Source: Nitratireductor arenosus
GTDB lineage: Bacteria; Pseudomonadota; Alphaproteobacteria; Rhizobiales; Rhizobiaceae
Direction of reading: 5' to 3'
Assembly: GCF_009742725.1 (NCBI RefSeq)
Contig: NZ_WPHG01000001.1
Coordinates: forward strand, 1,377,692 to 1,441,691
Length of the DNA: 64,000 bases
The position numbers were made by a program, and so were the translations under genes. The notes below the pieces were generated by a model that was given only the letters and a program-made list of their open reading frames with translations, searched no databases and was not told where the DNA came from. Below, in pieces: positions 1-10,848 of the stretch (position 1 is the first letter of the stretch; the number at the start of each line of letters is the position of its first letter).

Positions 1-609
1 ATTGCACACCAGCCGCGACGTCTTGATGTCGCGCCCGGTGATCTCCAGCGCGTTGATCAGCCCTGCCGCGGCGATGATCGCGGTTCCGTGCTGGTCGTCG
101 TGAAAGACCGGGATGTCCATCAGTTCGCGCAGGCGGCTTTCGATGATGAAGCAATCCGGCGCCTTGATGTCCTCCAGATTGATGCCGCCGAAGGAAGGGC
201 CGAGAAAGCGTACGCAATTGATGAATTCGTCGACATCGTCCGTATCGACCTCCAGGTCGATCGAATCGACGTCGGCGAAGCGTTTGAACAGCACCGCCTT
301 GCCTTCCATCACCGGCTTCGACGCCAGTGCGCCGAGATTGCCCAGGCCCAAGATCGCGGTGCCGTTGGAGATCACCGCCACCATATTGCCGCGGGTCGTG
401 TAGTCGAAGGCGCGGCTGGGGTCCTCGTGAATGGCCTTGACCGGCGCGGCCACGCCTGGGGAATAGGCCAGAGACAGGTCGCGCTGGGTCGCCATCGGCT
501 TGGTGGGGTTGATTTCGAGCTTGCCGGGTCGGCCGGCGGCGTGGAAGTCGAGCGCCTCTGCCGCCGAGACCGAGGGACCTTGTTGATCGTTCTTGCTTTT
601 TTCGGCCAT
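1..609 (-). CDS. maeB: NADP-type malic enzyme, N-terminal part (runs off the left edge)
   Basis: Malic enzyme decarboxylates malate to pyruvate with reduction of NAD(P) in the cytoplasm. The 203 visible residues begin [12 protein letters not shown] and carry the family's N-terminal blocks: [10 protein letters not shown] with the conserved tyrosine, a region with lysine in ASKPVMEGK, the acidic metal-site stretch [11 protein letters not shown], and [11 protein letters not shown] just before the edge. The NAD-binding domain, and the C-terminal phosphotransacetylase-like domain usual for MaeB, would lie outside the window. The ATG at 609 is divergent from mutS, a common order in Hyphomicrobiales. 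Family assignment is firm; the MaeB subtype is inferred. Confidence 0.93.
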   Translation of the reverse strand, partial: MAEKSKNDQQGPSVSAAEALDFHAAGRPGKLEINPTKPMATQRDLSLAYSPGVAAPVKAIHEDPSRAFDYTTRGNMVAVISNGTAILGLGNLGALASKPVMEGKAVLFKRFADVDSIDLEVDTDDVDEFINCVRFLGPSFGGINLEDIKAPDCFIIESRLRELMDIPVFHDDQHGTAIIAAAGLINALEITGRDIKTSRLVCN

Positions 610-761
610 GACTGTCGTGCGTTTCCTGCCCGTTGTCGCGCCTTTTCGGCGCTTCTTTTGTGGAGCGTTTCGATTAAGGCTACACTTCAAGCCTGTAAAT
701 CGCCAAGCAGGAAACAGTTTCAGAATTTACGTGAAAACGGACCTTTGGTCGCGGCCCGATT

Positions 762-3455
762 GTGAACCAGCATCGCCCCGTCAAAAACGCTTCTCCGGCG
801 GCTACGCCGATGATGGAGCAATATACCGAGATCAAGGCGGCGAACCCGGATTCGCTGCTTTTCTATCGCATGGGCGATTTCTACGAACTGTTCTTCGACG
901 ACGCGCTGGTGGCGTCGCGCGCGCTCGGCATCACGTTGACCAAGCGCGGCAAGCATCTCGGCGAGGACATTCCGATGTGCGGCGTGCCGGTCCATGCCGC
1001 CGACGATTATCTGCAAAAGCTGATCGCGCTCGGCCACCGCGTGGCGGTGTGCGAGCAGACCGAGGACCCGGCCGAGGCCAAGAAGCGCGGCTCCAAATCG
1101 GTTGTACGCCGCGACGTGGTGCGGCTGGTCACGCCCGGCACCATCACCGAGGACAAGCTGTTGGCGCCGTCGGAAGCCAACCATCTGATGGCGCTGGGGC
1201 GCGTGCGCGGCGAGGACCGGCTGGGGCTTGCCTGGATCGACATCTCGACCGGTACATTCCTGGTTGCCGCCACCGCGCCCGATCGGCTTCTGGCCGACAT
1301 ATTGCGTATCGAGCCGCGTGAACTGATCGTGGCCGATCCGGTCTTCCACGACCCGGATTTCAAGCCGGTCTTCGACGTGCTCGGCCGCATCGTCACACCC
1401 CTGCCGCCGAGCCTGTTCGAATCGACCGCCGCCGCCGAGCGCGCGTCGCGGTTTTTCGGCCTGGTCACGCTCGACGGGATCGGCGATTTCGGTCGCGCCG
1501 AACTCTCCGCGATCGGCGGGGTGATCGCCTATGTCGAGCGCACGCAGAAGGCCGAACGGCCGCCCCTGATGCGCCCGGCGCGTCAGGATGCCGGCACGAC
1601 AATGTTCATCGATCCGGCAACGCGCGCCCATCTGGAGTTGACGCGCACCCCGTCGGGCAAGCGCGAAGGTTCGCTGTTCAACGTCATCGACCGTACGCTG
1701 ACCGGGGGTGGCGGACGCCTGCTCGCCGAGCGGCTGATGTCGCCGCTCACCGAGCCCGACGCCATCAACGAACGTCTCGATTCGGTCTCCTATTTCCGTG
1801 CCGAGCGGAGCCTTGCCGACGCCGTGCGCGCCAGCCTGAAGGGCGTGGCCGACATGCCGCGCGCTCTGGCCCGCCTGGCGCTCAATCGCGGCGGACCGCG
1901 CGATCTGGGCGCGCTCGCCGCCGGAATGGCCGCCGCCGCCGAGGCGGCGGCGCTGTTTTCGGACACCGCCCCTCCGGCCGAAATCGCCGGTGCCCTGGAA
2001 GCGATCGCGGCGCTGCCGACGGAGCTGCGCGATCATTTCGCCGCCGCGCTCGCCGACGAACTGCCGTTGCTAAAACGCGACGGCGGCTTCGTGCGGCGCG
2101 GCTATCATGCCGAACTCGACGAGATGCGCGCTCTGCGCGACGAGGCGCGCCGGGTGATCGCGGCGATGGAGGCGAGCCTGGTCGAGGAGACGGGCATCCG
2201 CTCGCTCAAGATCCGCCACAACAACATTCTGGGCTATTACATCGAGGTCACCGCCAACCATCACGCGGCGCTGGCCGGGACGGACGCGGCCAAGGCGCGC
2301 TTCATCCACCGCCAGACCATGGCCAATGCGATGCGCTTCACCACCACCGAACTGGCCGAGCTCGAAACCAAGATCGCCAACGCGGCCGATCGCGCGCTGA
2401 CGATCGAACTGGATATCTTCACGGCTCTGGTCGCCGAGGCGGTGGTGTGTGCGGATTCGATCCGGGCCGGGGCGCGCGCGCTCGCCGTGCTCGACCTGTC
2501 GACGGCGCTTGCCGTGCTGGCCGAGGACGAGAGCTACGCCCGCCCGGTGGTCGACACCAGCCTGGATTTCCGGATCGTCGCCGGCAGGCACCCGGTGGTG
2601 GAAAAGGCGTTGCGCGCCCAGGACGGCGAGCCGTTCGTGGCCAATGATTGCGATCTGTCGCCGGCCGACGCCGGCCGGCCCGGCGCGATCTGGCTTTTGA
2701 CCGGACCCAATATGGGCGGCAAGTCGACCTTCCTGCGCCAGAACGCACTGATAGCCATTCTTGCCCAGATGGGCGGCCATGTGCCGGCCGCCGAGGCCCG
2801 CATCGGCGTCGTCGACAGGCTGTTTTCGCGTGTCGGCGCCTCCGACGATCTGGCTCGCGGCCGGTCGACCTTCATGGTCGAGATGGTCGAGACCGCGGCC
2901 ATCCTCAACCAGGCCGGCGAACGCGCGCTGGTCATTCTTGACGAGATCGGCCGCGGCACCTCGACCTTCGACGGCCTGTCGATCGCCTGGGCGGCTGTGG
3001 AACATCTGCACGAGAACAATCGCTGCCGCGCCATCTTCGCCACCCATTTCCACGAGATGACGGCGCTCGCCGAGAAGCTCGACCGCTTGTCCAACGTCAC
3101 CATGCGGGTGAAGGAGTGGGAAGGCGACGTCGTGTTCCTGCACGAGGTCGGGCGCGGCGCGGCGGATCGCTCCTACGGCGTACAGGTCGCGCGCCTCGCC
3201 GGCCTGCCCGATGCCGTGGTGGCCCGCGCCCGCGCTGTGCTTTCCCAACTCGAGGCTAGCGAGGTATCGGGCAAGGCCGGTCGCCTCGTCGACGATCTGC
3301 CGCTGTTTTCGGCCGTTGCAGACCGGGCGCCGCCGCGCGCCTCCGTGGAGCCGCTGGCGGGGGCGCTCGACGCGCTCGATCCCGACGACATGACGCCGAA
3401 GGAGGCGCTCGAGGCGCTTTATCGCCTGAAGGGAATGGCGCGGCAGAAGCGTTGA
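762..3455 (+). CDS. mutS: DNA mismatch repair protein MutS
   Basis: MutS recognises mismatches and small loops in new DNA and, with MutL, starts repair. The 897-residue protein has normal length. The mismatch-reading Phe-x-Glu motif lies in GDFYELFF near residues 39-46, connector and lever domains follow, and the ATPase domain carries Walker [10 protein letters not shown] near residue 650 and Walker B with the signature [12 protein letters not shown]. The C-terminal helix-turn-helix ends in [10 protein letters not shown]. The start is a GTG at 762; a later ATG ATG pair near 810 also precedes the conserved block, so the first 16 residues are uncertain. It is divergent from maeB and monocistronic as far as can be seen. 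Confidence 0.98.
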   Translation: MNQHRPVKNASPAATPMMEQYTEIKAANPDSLLFYRMGDFYELFFDDALVASRALGITLTKRGKHLGEDIPMCGVPVHAADDYLQKLIALGHRVAVCEQTEDPAEAKKRGSKSVVRRDVVRLVTPGTITEDKLLAPSEANHLMALGRVRGEDRLGLAWIDISTGTFLVAATAPDRLLADILRIEPRELIVADPVFHDPDFKPVFDVLGRIVTPLPPSLFESTAAAERASRFFGLVTLDGIGDFGRAELSAIGGVIAYVERTQKAERPPLMRPARQDAGTTMFIDPATRAHLELTRTPSGKREGSLFNVIDRTLTGGGGRLLAERLMSPLTEPDAINERLDSVSYFRAERSLADAVRASLKGVADMPRALARLALNRGGPRDLGALAAGMAAAAEAAALFSDTAPPAEIAGALEAIAALPTELRDHFAAALADELPLLKRDGGFVRRGYHAELDEMRALRDEARRVIAAMEASLVEETGIRSLKIRHNNILGYYIEVTANHHAALAGTDAAKARFIHRQTMANAMRFTTTELAELETKIANAADRALTIELDIFTALVAEAVVCADSIRAGARALAVLDLSTALAVLAEDESYARPVVDTSLDFRIVAGRHPVVEKALRAQDGEPFVANDCDLSPADAGRPGAIWLLTGPNMGGKSTFLRQNALIAILAQMGGHVPAAEARIGVVDRLFSRVGASDDLARGRSTFMVEMVETAAILNQAGERALVILDEIGRGTSTFDGLSIAWAAVEHLHENNRCRAIFATHFHEMTALAEKLDRLSNVTMRVKEWEGDVVFLHEVGRGAADRSYGVQVARLAGLPDAVVARARAVLSQLEASEVSGKAGRLVDDLPLFSAVADRAPPRASVEPLAGALDALDPDDMTPKEALEALYRLKGMARQKR

Positions 3456-3575
3456 ACGCGTCGTTCCGTACCCCGGTGTCTCCGGCTCAATGCAAATTTA
3501 AGGACTGCCAACTATCGTCGTTGGATGTGTGGGCATCGTTGCCGAACGAGGATGCCGTTTGAACAGTTGGACAGT

Positions 3576-6251
3576 ATGAATTCAGTCCTTGCCCGGATTT
3601 GGAATGGGCTTTTTCGGCTCACGAATATTCCCGCGGTGATCGTTTTCGTCGTGGTTGCCGCTGCGGGCGTCTTCGCCGAAAGCCAGAACCGCGAGGCCTT
3701 CCGGCGCGACCTGCGCGCTGACGTGCTCGGCGACATCAGCCTGATCCGCGCCAAGCTCGAAGGTAATGTCAAGGGCAATATCGAACTCGTTCGCGGCCTG
3801 GTCAGCGTGCTGGAGACGGAACCGGACGCCGATCAGATCCAATTCGCCGCGCTGGCGCGGCGACTTTTGGCCGGCGACTCCCAGATTCGTCACCTCGCGG
3901 CCGCGCCCGGCCTGATCGTCTCGATGGTCTATCCGGTTGAAGGCAACGAAAAGGCGTTCGGGCTCGATTACCGCAAAAACGACGCCCAGCGTGCGGCGGC
4001 CTTCCGCGTGCGCGATTCCGGCAAGATCGTTGTGGCGGGTCCAGTCGACCTCGTTCAGGGCGGAAAGGCGCTGGTCGGCCGCTTCCCGGTTTTCACCGGC
4101 CAGGATCACGATCGGTTCTGGGGCATCGTTTCGGCGGTGATCGACGTCGAGCGGCTTTACGCCGCCAGCGGCCTCAACGACGTTGCCGACAGGCTCGATG
4201 TCGTGATCAGCGGCAAGGACGGTATCCGAGCCGCCGGCCTGCCGTTTTACGGCGCCGAAACCGTCCTGTCGCAAAACCCGGTCGTCGTCGACGTCAATCT
4301 GCCAACCGGTTCCTGGCAGGTCGCGGCCGTTCCGAAAGGTGGCTGGGAGACCGTTTCACCGAACCCGTGGCCGTTGCGGCTGCTGGTTTTCGCCGCCGGT
4401 GCGTTGATCCTCGTGCCGACCTTCTCGACCGGCAGGCTGATCGAGGAACGCCAACGCCACATTGGCGAGCTGCGCAATCGCGAAAAGCTGCTTGCGCGCC
4501 TGTCGCGTCGCCTCGGGCTGGCACTGGCCACGTCTCGGGTTGGCGTGTGGGAAATGGACATCGACCATAATGAGTTGTTCTGGGACGATCGCATGAACGA
4601 ACTCTACGGCTATGAGCTCGATGGCGGCGCGCGCGGCTACGAGCATTGGGCGCGGCGGCTCCATCCCGACGATCTCGCCCGCGCGGAGGAGGAGTTTCGC
4701 CTCGCCGTGGAAGAACGCGGACACTACGATTCCGAATACCGGCTGCGCCTGCCGGATGGCTCCGTGCGGCACATTCGCGCGATCGGCGTCGTCTATCGCG
4801 ACGACGGTGAGCCGACCCGCATCGTTGGCGTGAATTGGGATGTCTCCAGCGATATCTTGCTGACCGAGGACCTGAAGCGAGCCAACCAGCTGACCGAAGC
4901 GCGCAACAGCGAGCTGGAAGCGACCAAGGCGCGCATCGAGCACAACGCGTTGCACGATTCGCTCACCGGCCTCGCCAATCGCCGCTATCTCGATGAAATT
5001 CTGTCCGAAAGCCCTGGCGCGGACGGCGACGGGACCGATGCCACCGCGCTACTGCACATCGATCTCGACCGCTTCAAACAAATCAATGACACGCTTGGCC
5101 ATGCCGCCGGCGATGCGATCTTGACCCATGCGGCCTCAGCTCTGGCCGACACTGTCGAGGCGGGCGATTTCGTCGCGCGTGTCGGGGGCGACGAGTTCGT
5201 GGTGCTGTGCCGTCGCCCCTTGCGCGCGGGCGGCGCACTGATCGAGGATTTGTCACGGCTGGCGGAGCGGATCATCGCCCGCATCCAGCGGCCGGTCGTC
5301 TACGAAGGCCATGAATGCCGCGTCGGCGGCAGCATCGGGATCGCGTTTACGGCCGAAGCCGGGGCCGATCCGAAGAAGCTGCTGGTCAATGCCGATATCG
5401 CGCTTTACCGGGCCAAGAGCCGCGGTCGCAACCGCTACCAATTCTTCAACGAGGCCTTGCAGGCCGAGATCGTCACGACCAAGCGCGTGGCCGACGAGAT
5501 CCTGACCGGCATCGAGCGGGGTGAATTCACGCCCTACTACCAGCCGCAGTTCGACGCGGACACGCTTGCGTTGATCGGCGTCGAGGCGCTTGCGCGCTGG
5601 CGGCATCCGCGCGAGGGCATGCTGACGCCGGATCGATTCATGAAGATTGCCGAGGAACTCAACGTCGTCGACATGATCGACCGCATCATCCTGGAAAGGA
5701 CGCTCGCCGACATGAAGACCTGGCGGGACGCCGAGCTGGCGGTCCCGAAAGCTTCGGTCAACGTGTCCGCGCGCCGGCTGCGCGACGAGGACCTGGTTCG
5801 CAGCCTGCGCGACCTCGACATCGCGCCGGGCACTATCTCGTTCGAACTGGTCGAATCGATCTTCCTCGACGAGCAGGACGAGGTGGTGGCGTGGAATGTC
5901 GACCACATCAAGGAGCTCGGCATCGACGTGGAAATCGACGATTTCGGTACCGGTTACGCCTCGATCGTCAGCCTGCTCAAGCTGAAGCCGAGCCGCCTGA
6001 AGATCGATCGCCAGTTCATCCTGCCAATCGTCGACGACGAGCAGCGCCGGCACCTGGTCGGCTCGATCATCGACATCGGATCGTCGCTCGGCATCGAGGT
6101 GCTGGCCGAGGGCGTGGAAACAATGGCGCATGCGCGCATGCTGCGCCAGATCGGCTGCCACGCGCTACAGGGCTACGCTTTTGCCCGCCCCATGCCTGCG
6201 GACGAATTGGCCGATTTCGTCCAGGCCAGGCGCTGGCGGGCGGCCTCGTGA
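3576..6251 (+). CDS. Membrane CHASE-PAS-GGDEF-EAL c-di-GMP turnover protein
   Basis: This is a predicted inner-membrane enzyme making and/or degrading cyclic di-GMP. Reading from the ATG at 3576 gives 891 residues; an ATG at 3552 is the alternative. A membrane helix near residues 13-33 and another near 270-290 bracket a periplasmic CHASE-type sensor. A PAS domain (about 325-440) is followed by GGDEF with VGGDEFVVL near residue 537, and EAL with GVEALARW near 670. EAL catalytic residues appear intact: NVSARR, ELVES, DDFGTGYAS, KIDRQF and EGVET. The inhibitory RxxD site upstream of GGDEF reads ExxD, so product inhibition may be lost. Which activity dominates cannot be read. Confidence 0.93.
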   Translation: MNSVLARIWNGLFRLTNIPAVIVFVVVAAAGVFAESQNREAFRRDLRADVLGDISLIRAKLEGNVKGNIELVRGLVSVLETEPDADQIQFAALARRLLAGDSQIRHLAAAPGLIVSMVYPVEGNEKAFGLDYRKNDAQRAAAFRVRDSGKIVVAGPVDLVQGGKALVGRFPVFTGQDHDRFWGIVSAVIDVERLYAASGLNDVADRLDVVISGKDGIRAAGLPFYGAETVLSQNPVVVDVNLPTGSWQVAAVPKGGWETVSPNPWPLRLLVFAAGALILVPTFSTGRLIEERQRHIGELRNREKLLARLSRRLGLALATSRVGVWEMDIDHNELFWDDRMNELYGYELDGGARGYEHWARRLHPDDLARAEEEFRLAVEERGHYDSEYRLRLPDGSVRHIRAIGVVYRDDGEPTRIVGVNWDVSSDILLTEDLKRANQLTEARNSELEATKARIEHNALHDSLTGLANRRYLDEILSESPGADGDGTDATALLHIDLDRFKQINDTLGHAAGDAILTHAASALADTVEAGDFVARVGGDEFVVLCRRPLRAGGALIEDLSRLAERIIARIQRPVVYEGHECRVGGSIGIAFTAEAGADPKKLLVNADIALYRAKSRGRNRYQFFNEALQAEIVTTKRVADEILTGIERGEFTPYYQPQFDADTLALIGVEALARWRHPREGMLTPDRFMKIAEELNVVDMIDRIILERTLADMKTWRDAELAVPKASVNVSARRLRDEDLVRSLRDLDIAPGTISFELVESIFLDEQDEVVAWNVDHIKELGIDVEIDDFGTGYASIVSLLKLKPSRLKIDRQFILPIVDDEQRRHLVGSIIDIGSSLGIEVLAEGVETMAHARMLRQIGCHALQGYAFARPMPADELADFVQARRWRAAS

Positions 6252-6337
6252 AAATCCGCCCGGCCGCCGTCGCCCGTATCGCTGCGGCGCGTTTCAGGCT
6301 ATAGACGCCCCGCGGCGATCCCGAACGGCACTAAGGC

Positions 6338-9145
6338 ATGGCCAAGGTACCCCTCAAGCTCGGCGAAATCATCAATGGTCCGCTCCTTCGCGCGCGGCTG
6401 TCGGCGTTTGCGTTGGAGGCCGGCGGGGACGGCTCGGGCCAGGCGGTGCGCGCCGCGGTGTTGAAGGCGCTGCGCGAGGAACTCGCGGCCGGCCGGACCA
6501 AGGCCGAGGCGATGTTGATGAAGGACGGGGGCGGGACCGCCTGCGCGGCGCGGCTGTCGCATCTGATGGACGAGATCATCCGCGCGCTGCACGATTTTGC
6601 CGTCTCGCATGTCTACGCCTCGAAAAACCCGTCCGCGGCCGAGAAGATGGCGATCGTGGCGGTCGGCGGCTACGGCCGCGGCACGCTCGCGCCCGGATCC
6701 GACATCGATCTGTTGTTCCTGCTGCCCTACAAGCAGACGCCCTGGGGCGAGCAGGTCACCGAATATGTGCTTTACATGCTGTGGGACATGGGCCTGAAGG
6801 TCGGCCACGCCACCCGCAATGTCGATGAGTGCGTGCGCCTGTCGCGCACCGACATGACGATCCGCACCGCGGTTCTGGAAGCCCGTTTCCTGTGCGGTGA
6901 GTCCCCGCTTTATGACGAGCTTTTGCATCGCTTCGACACCGAGCTGATGCGTCAGTCGGGCGGCGAGTTCGTGCAGGCCAAGCTCGCCGAACGCGATGCC
7001 CGCCACGCCAAGGCAGGCGAAAGCCGCTATCTGGTCGAACCCAATGTCAAAGACGGCAAGGGCGGCCTGCGCGACCTGCACACGCTGTTTTGGATCGGAA
7101 AATACTACTACCGCGTGCGCGGCGGCGAGGAATTGGTCGAACGCGGTGTCTTCACCCGCAAGGAATATCTCGTCTTTCGCAAGGCTGAGGATTTCTTGTG
7201 GGCCGTGCGCTGCCACATGCATTTCCATGCCGGCAAGGCCGAGGAACGCCTGCATTTCGACATACAACGCGATATCGCCGACCGGCTGGGTTATACCAGC
7301 CATCCGGGCCTTTCGGCCGTCGAGCGCTTCATGAAACATTACTTTTTGGTCGCCAAGGATGTCGGCGACCTGACCCGGATCCTGTGCGCGGCCCTGGAAG
7401 AAGAACAGGCCAGGCACGTGCCGGGCTTCAACCGCCTGGTCCAGTCCTTCTCCCGCCGCCGCCGCAAGGTCCCGGGCACGACCGACTTCATCATCGACAA
7501 CGACCGCATCAACGTCGCCGACCCGCAGGCATTCGAGCGCGATCCCGTCAACATGCTGCGCCTGTTCTGGTTCGCCGACCGGCACGGGCTGGAATATCAT
7601 CCCGAGGCGCTGAAACTGCTGCGCCGTTCGTTGAAGCTGATCGACCGCAATCTGCGCCGCGACGTCGAGGCCAACCGGCTGTTCCTCGACGTGCTGACCT
7701 CGGACCGCAATCCCGAACTCAACCTGCGCCGCATGAACGAGGCCGGCGTTTTGAGCAAGCTCATCCCCGATTTCGGCAAGATCGTCGCGATGATGCAGTT
7801 CAACATGTATCACCACTACACGGTCGACGAGCATCTCGTGCGCTGTGTCGGCGTCTTGTCGGAGATCGAGCACGGCGACGACGCCCGCGTCCATCCGCTG
7901 TCGCACAAGCTGATGCCGGGCTTGCGGCCGCACCGCGAAGTGCTCTACACGGCCGTTCTGCTGCACGATATCGCCAAGGGCCGGCCCGAGGACCATTCGA
8001 TCGCCGGCGCGCGCATCGCCCGGCGCATGTGCCCGCATATGGGATTTTCCGCCGCCGATACCGAGACCATCGCCTGGCTGGTGGAAAACCATCTGGTGAT
8101 GTCGAACACGGCGCAGATGCGCGACCTCAACGACCGCAAGACGATCGAGGATTTCGCCGCCGTCGTGCAGTCGGTGGAGCGGCTGAAACTGCTTCTGGTG
8201 CTGACCGTCTGCGACATACGCGGTGTCGGCCCGGGCGTATGGAACGGCTGGAAGGGGCAGTTGCTGCGCACGCTCTACTACGAGACCGAGCTGCTTCTGA
8301 CGGGCGGCTTTTCCGAGGTCGCCCGCGACAAGCGCGCGGCCCATGCACGCGCGCAACTCGCTGCCGCCCTCGACGACTGGCCCGAGGCCGAAAGCCGGCG
8401 TTATGTCGGTCTGCATTACGAAAACTACCTTTTGACCGTCGATTTCGACGACCAGCTCCGCCACGCGGCCTTCGTGCGCGATGCCGACGCGGCCGGCCGC
8501 CGCCTGGCGACCATGATCCGGACGCACGAATTCGAGGCGGTGACCGAGATCGCCGTGCTCGCGCCCGACCATCCGCGCCTGTTGTCGGTGATTGCCGGCG
8601 CCTGCGCGGCCGCCGGCGCCAACATCGTCGACGCACAGGTCTTCACCACCTCGGACGGGCGTGCCCTCGACACCATTTTGATCAATCGGGAATTCGACCG
8701 CGACGAGGACGAGCGCCGGCGCGCCGAGCGCGTCGGCAAGCTGATCGAGGAGGCGCTGTCGGGCAAGTCCTGGCTGCCGGAGATCATCGAAAAGCGCGCC
8801 AAGCGGCGGCGTGGTGCGCGCGCCTTCCGCATCACGCCCCAGGCCGAGATCCGCAACACGCTGTCCAACCGCTTTTCGGTGATCGAGGTTTCGGGCCTCG
8901 ATCGGCCGGGCCTGTTGTCGGAAATCACCGGCGCGCTGTCGGACCTCTCCCTCGACATCGCCTCGGCCCACATCACCACGTTCGGCGAAAAGGTGATCGA
9001 CACGTTCTACGTTACAGACCTGACGGGCCAGAAGATCGAAAACCCGACCCGTCAGGCCGCGATCCGCGAGCGCCTGGTCGCTACGCTTACGGGGTCCGCG
9101 CCGTCCCGCCCGGCGCGCGGCGGCCGCGCCGCGGCGGCGGAATAG
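6338..9145 (+). CDS. glnD: Bifunctional uridylyltransferase/uridylyl-removing enzyme GlnD
   Basis: GlnD senses glutamine and adds or removes UMP on the PII proteins, controlling nitrogen assimilation. The 935-residue protein has the family layout: a nucleotidyltransferase domain with [17 protein letters not shown] near residues 109-125, a PII-uridylyltransferase domain, an HD phosphohydrolase domain with [14 protein letters not shown] near 545 and a preceding HHYTVDEH, and two C-terminal ACT domains beginning around 735 and 850, the latter at [14 protein letters not shown]. All landmarks are present. The gene follows the GGDEF-EAL gene and precedes murJ on the same strand, an order common in rhizobia. 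Confidence 0.98.
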   Translation: MAKVPLKLGEIINGPLLRARLSAFALEAGGDGSGQAVRAAVLKALREELAAGRTKAEAMLMKDGGGTACAARLSHLMDEIIRALHDFAVSHVYASKNPSAAEKMAIVAVGGYGRGTLAPGSDIDLLFLLPYKQTPWGEQVTEYVLYMLWDMGLKVGHATRNVDECVRLSRTDMTIRTAVLEARFLCGESPLYDELLHRFDTELMRQSGGEFVQAKLAERDARHAKAGESRYLVEPNVKDGKGGLRDLHTLFWIGKYYYRVRGGEELVERGVFTRKEYLVFRKAEDFLWAVRCHMHFHAGKAEERLHFDIQRDIADRLGYTSHPGLSAVERFMKHYFLVAKDVGDLTRILCAALEEEQARHVPGFNRLVQSFSRRRRKVPGTTDFIIDNDRINVADPQAFERDPVNMLRLFWFADRHGLEYHPEALKLLRRSLKLIDRNLRRDVEANRLFLDVLTSDRNPELNLRRMNEAGVLSKLIPDFGKIVAMMQFNMYHHYTVDEHLVRCVGVLSEIEHGDDARVHPLSHKLMPGLRPHREVLYTAVLLHDIAKGRPEDHSIAGARIARRMCPHMGFSAADTETIAWLVENHLVMSNTAQMRDLNDRKTIEDFAAVVQSVERLKLLLVLTVCDIRGVGPGVWNGWKGQLLRTLYYETELLLTGGFSEVARDKRAAHARAQLAAALDDWPEAESRRYVGLHYENYLLTVDFDDQLRHAAFVRDADAAGRRLATMIRTHEFEAVTEIAVLAPDHPRLLSVIAGACAAAGANIVDAQVFTTSDGRALDTILINREFDRDEDERRRAERVGKLIEEALSGKSWLPEIIEKRAKRRRGARAFRITPQAEIRNTLSNRFSVIEVSGLDRPGLLSEITGALSDLSLDIASAHITTFGEKVIDTFYVTDLTGQKIENPTRQAAIRERLVATLTGSAPSRPARGGRAAAAE

Positions 9146-9229
9146 GTAAGAAGGTGCGCGCCCGATGAGCCGGCCACTCTTTCCTCGCTTTATTCAACGC
9201 CCCGCCACGACCGCAAGGTGCCTGCCCGC

Positions 9230-10822
9230 ATGAGCCTGATCAGAAAGTTCGCCAGCGTGGCCTCGGGCACGATGGCAAGCCGCGTTTTTGGTTTCGCGCG
9301 CGAGGCGCTGATCGGCGCCACGCTGGGCGCCGGACCGGTCGCCGACGCCTTTTACGCCGCTTTCCGCTTTCCCAACCTGTTTCGGCGCCTGTTCGCCGAG
9401 GGCGCCTTCAACACCGCCTTCATTCCGCTGTTCGCCAAGGAACTGGAAGGCGGCGGCGTCGACGGCGCGCGCCGCTTCGGCGAGGAGGTGCTTTCGGTGC
9501 TGGTGCTGAGCCTGGCCGTGCTGTCGGTGCTGGCGATCCTGTTCATGCCGTCGCTGGTCGGGACGATCATTGCGCCCAAATTCGCCGATACGCCGGACAA
9601 GTTCGATCTGACCGTTGTTCTGACGCGGATCATGTTCCCCTATCTGTTCTGCATGTCGCTGGTGGCGATGCTGTCGGGCATCCTTAATTCCATGCGCCGC
9701 TATTTCCTCGCCGCCGCGGTGCCGGTGCTGCTCAACATCATCCTGATCGCCGTGCTTGTCGCCGCGCTGGTCATGGGGGCCGAACAGGACGTCGTCGGCC
9801 TGGGGCTTGCCTGGGGCGTGCTCGCCTCCGGCATCGCGCAGCTCGGTATCCTTGTCTGGGCGGCGGCACGCGAGGGCTATGCCATGCGCCTGCGTCGGCC
9901 GCGCCTGTCGCCCTCGGTCAAGCGCCTGCTTGTTCTGATGGGGCCGGCGCTTTTGACCGGCGGTGTCACCCAGATCAACCTTTTGATCGGCCAGATCATC
10001 GCTTCGGCCCAGGACGGCGCGATCGCGCTCCTGAACTATGCCGACCGCATCAACCAGCTCCCGCTCGGCGTCATCGGCATCGCCGTCGGCGTGGTGCTGT
10101 TGCCGGAACTGTCGCGCGCGCTCAAGGCAGGCGACGCGGCCGACGTGCAGCACCTGCAGAACCGTTCGCTGGAATTCGCGCTCGCTCTGACCCTGCCGGC
10201 CGCGGTCGGCCTCGCCGTCATGCCGGCACCGATCGTGGGACTGCTCTACGAGCGCGGCGCCTTCACCGCCGAGACCACAGCTCTCACCGCCGCCGCCCTT
10301 GCCGCCTTCGCCGTCGGGCTGCCGGCCTTCGTGTTGAGAAAGGTCTTTCAGCCGGCCTTTTTCGCCCACGAGGACATGAAGACGCCGATGTGGTTCACCG
10401 GCGTCGAGGTCGCGCTCAACATTTCCTTCAGCCTCGCCCTGTTCCCGGTTTACGGCCATGTCGGCATCGCCGCGGCCACCTCGATCGCGGCCTGGGCCAA
10501 TGTCATGCTGCTGGTCGTGACGCTCTGGCGGCGCGATCTGTTTAGGCCGTCGCCCGTGACGCTGCGCCGCGTCGCGCTGATCGTTCTGGCGAGCGCGATG
10601 ATGGGCGGGGTGGTCTGGCGGCTGCAGGAGACGTTTTCGTCCAGCCTCGTCGGCGCGCCTCTGCTGATCCGCCTTGTCGCCGTTGCCGGGGTGATCGGCG
10701 CCGGCGCGGTCGTCTATTTCGGCATCGCGATCGCCACCGGCGCGCTCGACCGCAAGCAGCTGGCGGGGCTCGTCCGTCGCCGTCGCGTCGGGGCGCCCGC
10801 CGCTCCGACCGAAACGGACTGA
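9230..10822 (+). CDS. murJ: Lipid II flippase MurJ (MviN)
   Basis: MurJ moves lipid II across the inner membrane for peptidoglycan synthesis. The ATG at 9230 gives 530 residues beginning MSLIRKFASVASGTMASR, the classic MurJ start; a GTG at 9218 would add four residues. The N-terminal block GFAREALIGATLG and the following RFPNLFRRLFAEG are characteristic, and about fourteen hydrophobic segments run through the chain, normal for the MOP superfamily. It lies 84 bases after glnD and is followed by a convergent DMT transporter gene. Confidence 0.97.
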   Translation: MSLIRKFASVASGTMASRVFGFAREALIGATLGAGPVADAFYAAFRFPNLFRRLFAEGAFNTAFIPLFAKELEGGGVDGARRFGEEVLSVLVLSLAVLSVLAILFMPSLVGTIIAPKFADTPDKFDLTVVLTRIMFPYLFCMSLVAMLSGILNSMRRYFLAAAVPVLLNIILIAVLVAALVMGAEQDVVGLGLAWGVLASGIAQLGILVWAAAREGYAMRLRRPRLSPSVKRLLVLMGPALLTGGVTQINLLIGQIIASAQDGAIALLNYADRINQLPLGVIGIAVGVVLLPELSRALKAGDAADVQHLQNRSLEFALALTLPAAVGLAVMPAPIVGLLYERGAFTAETTALTAAALAAFAVGLPAFVLRKVFQPAFFAHEDMKTPMWFTGVEVALNISFSLALFPVYGHVGIAAATSIAAWANVMLLVVTLWRRDLFRPSPVTLRRVALIVLASAMMGGVVWRLQETFSSSLVGAPLLIRLVAVAGVIGAGAVVYFGIAIATGALDRKQLAGLVRRRRVGAPAAPTETD

Positions 10823-10848
10823 GCGGCGGGCGCGGCGCCGTCGTCGGT

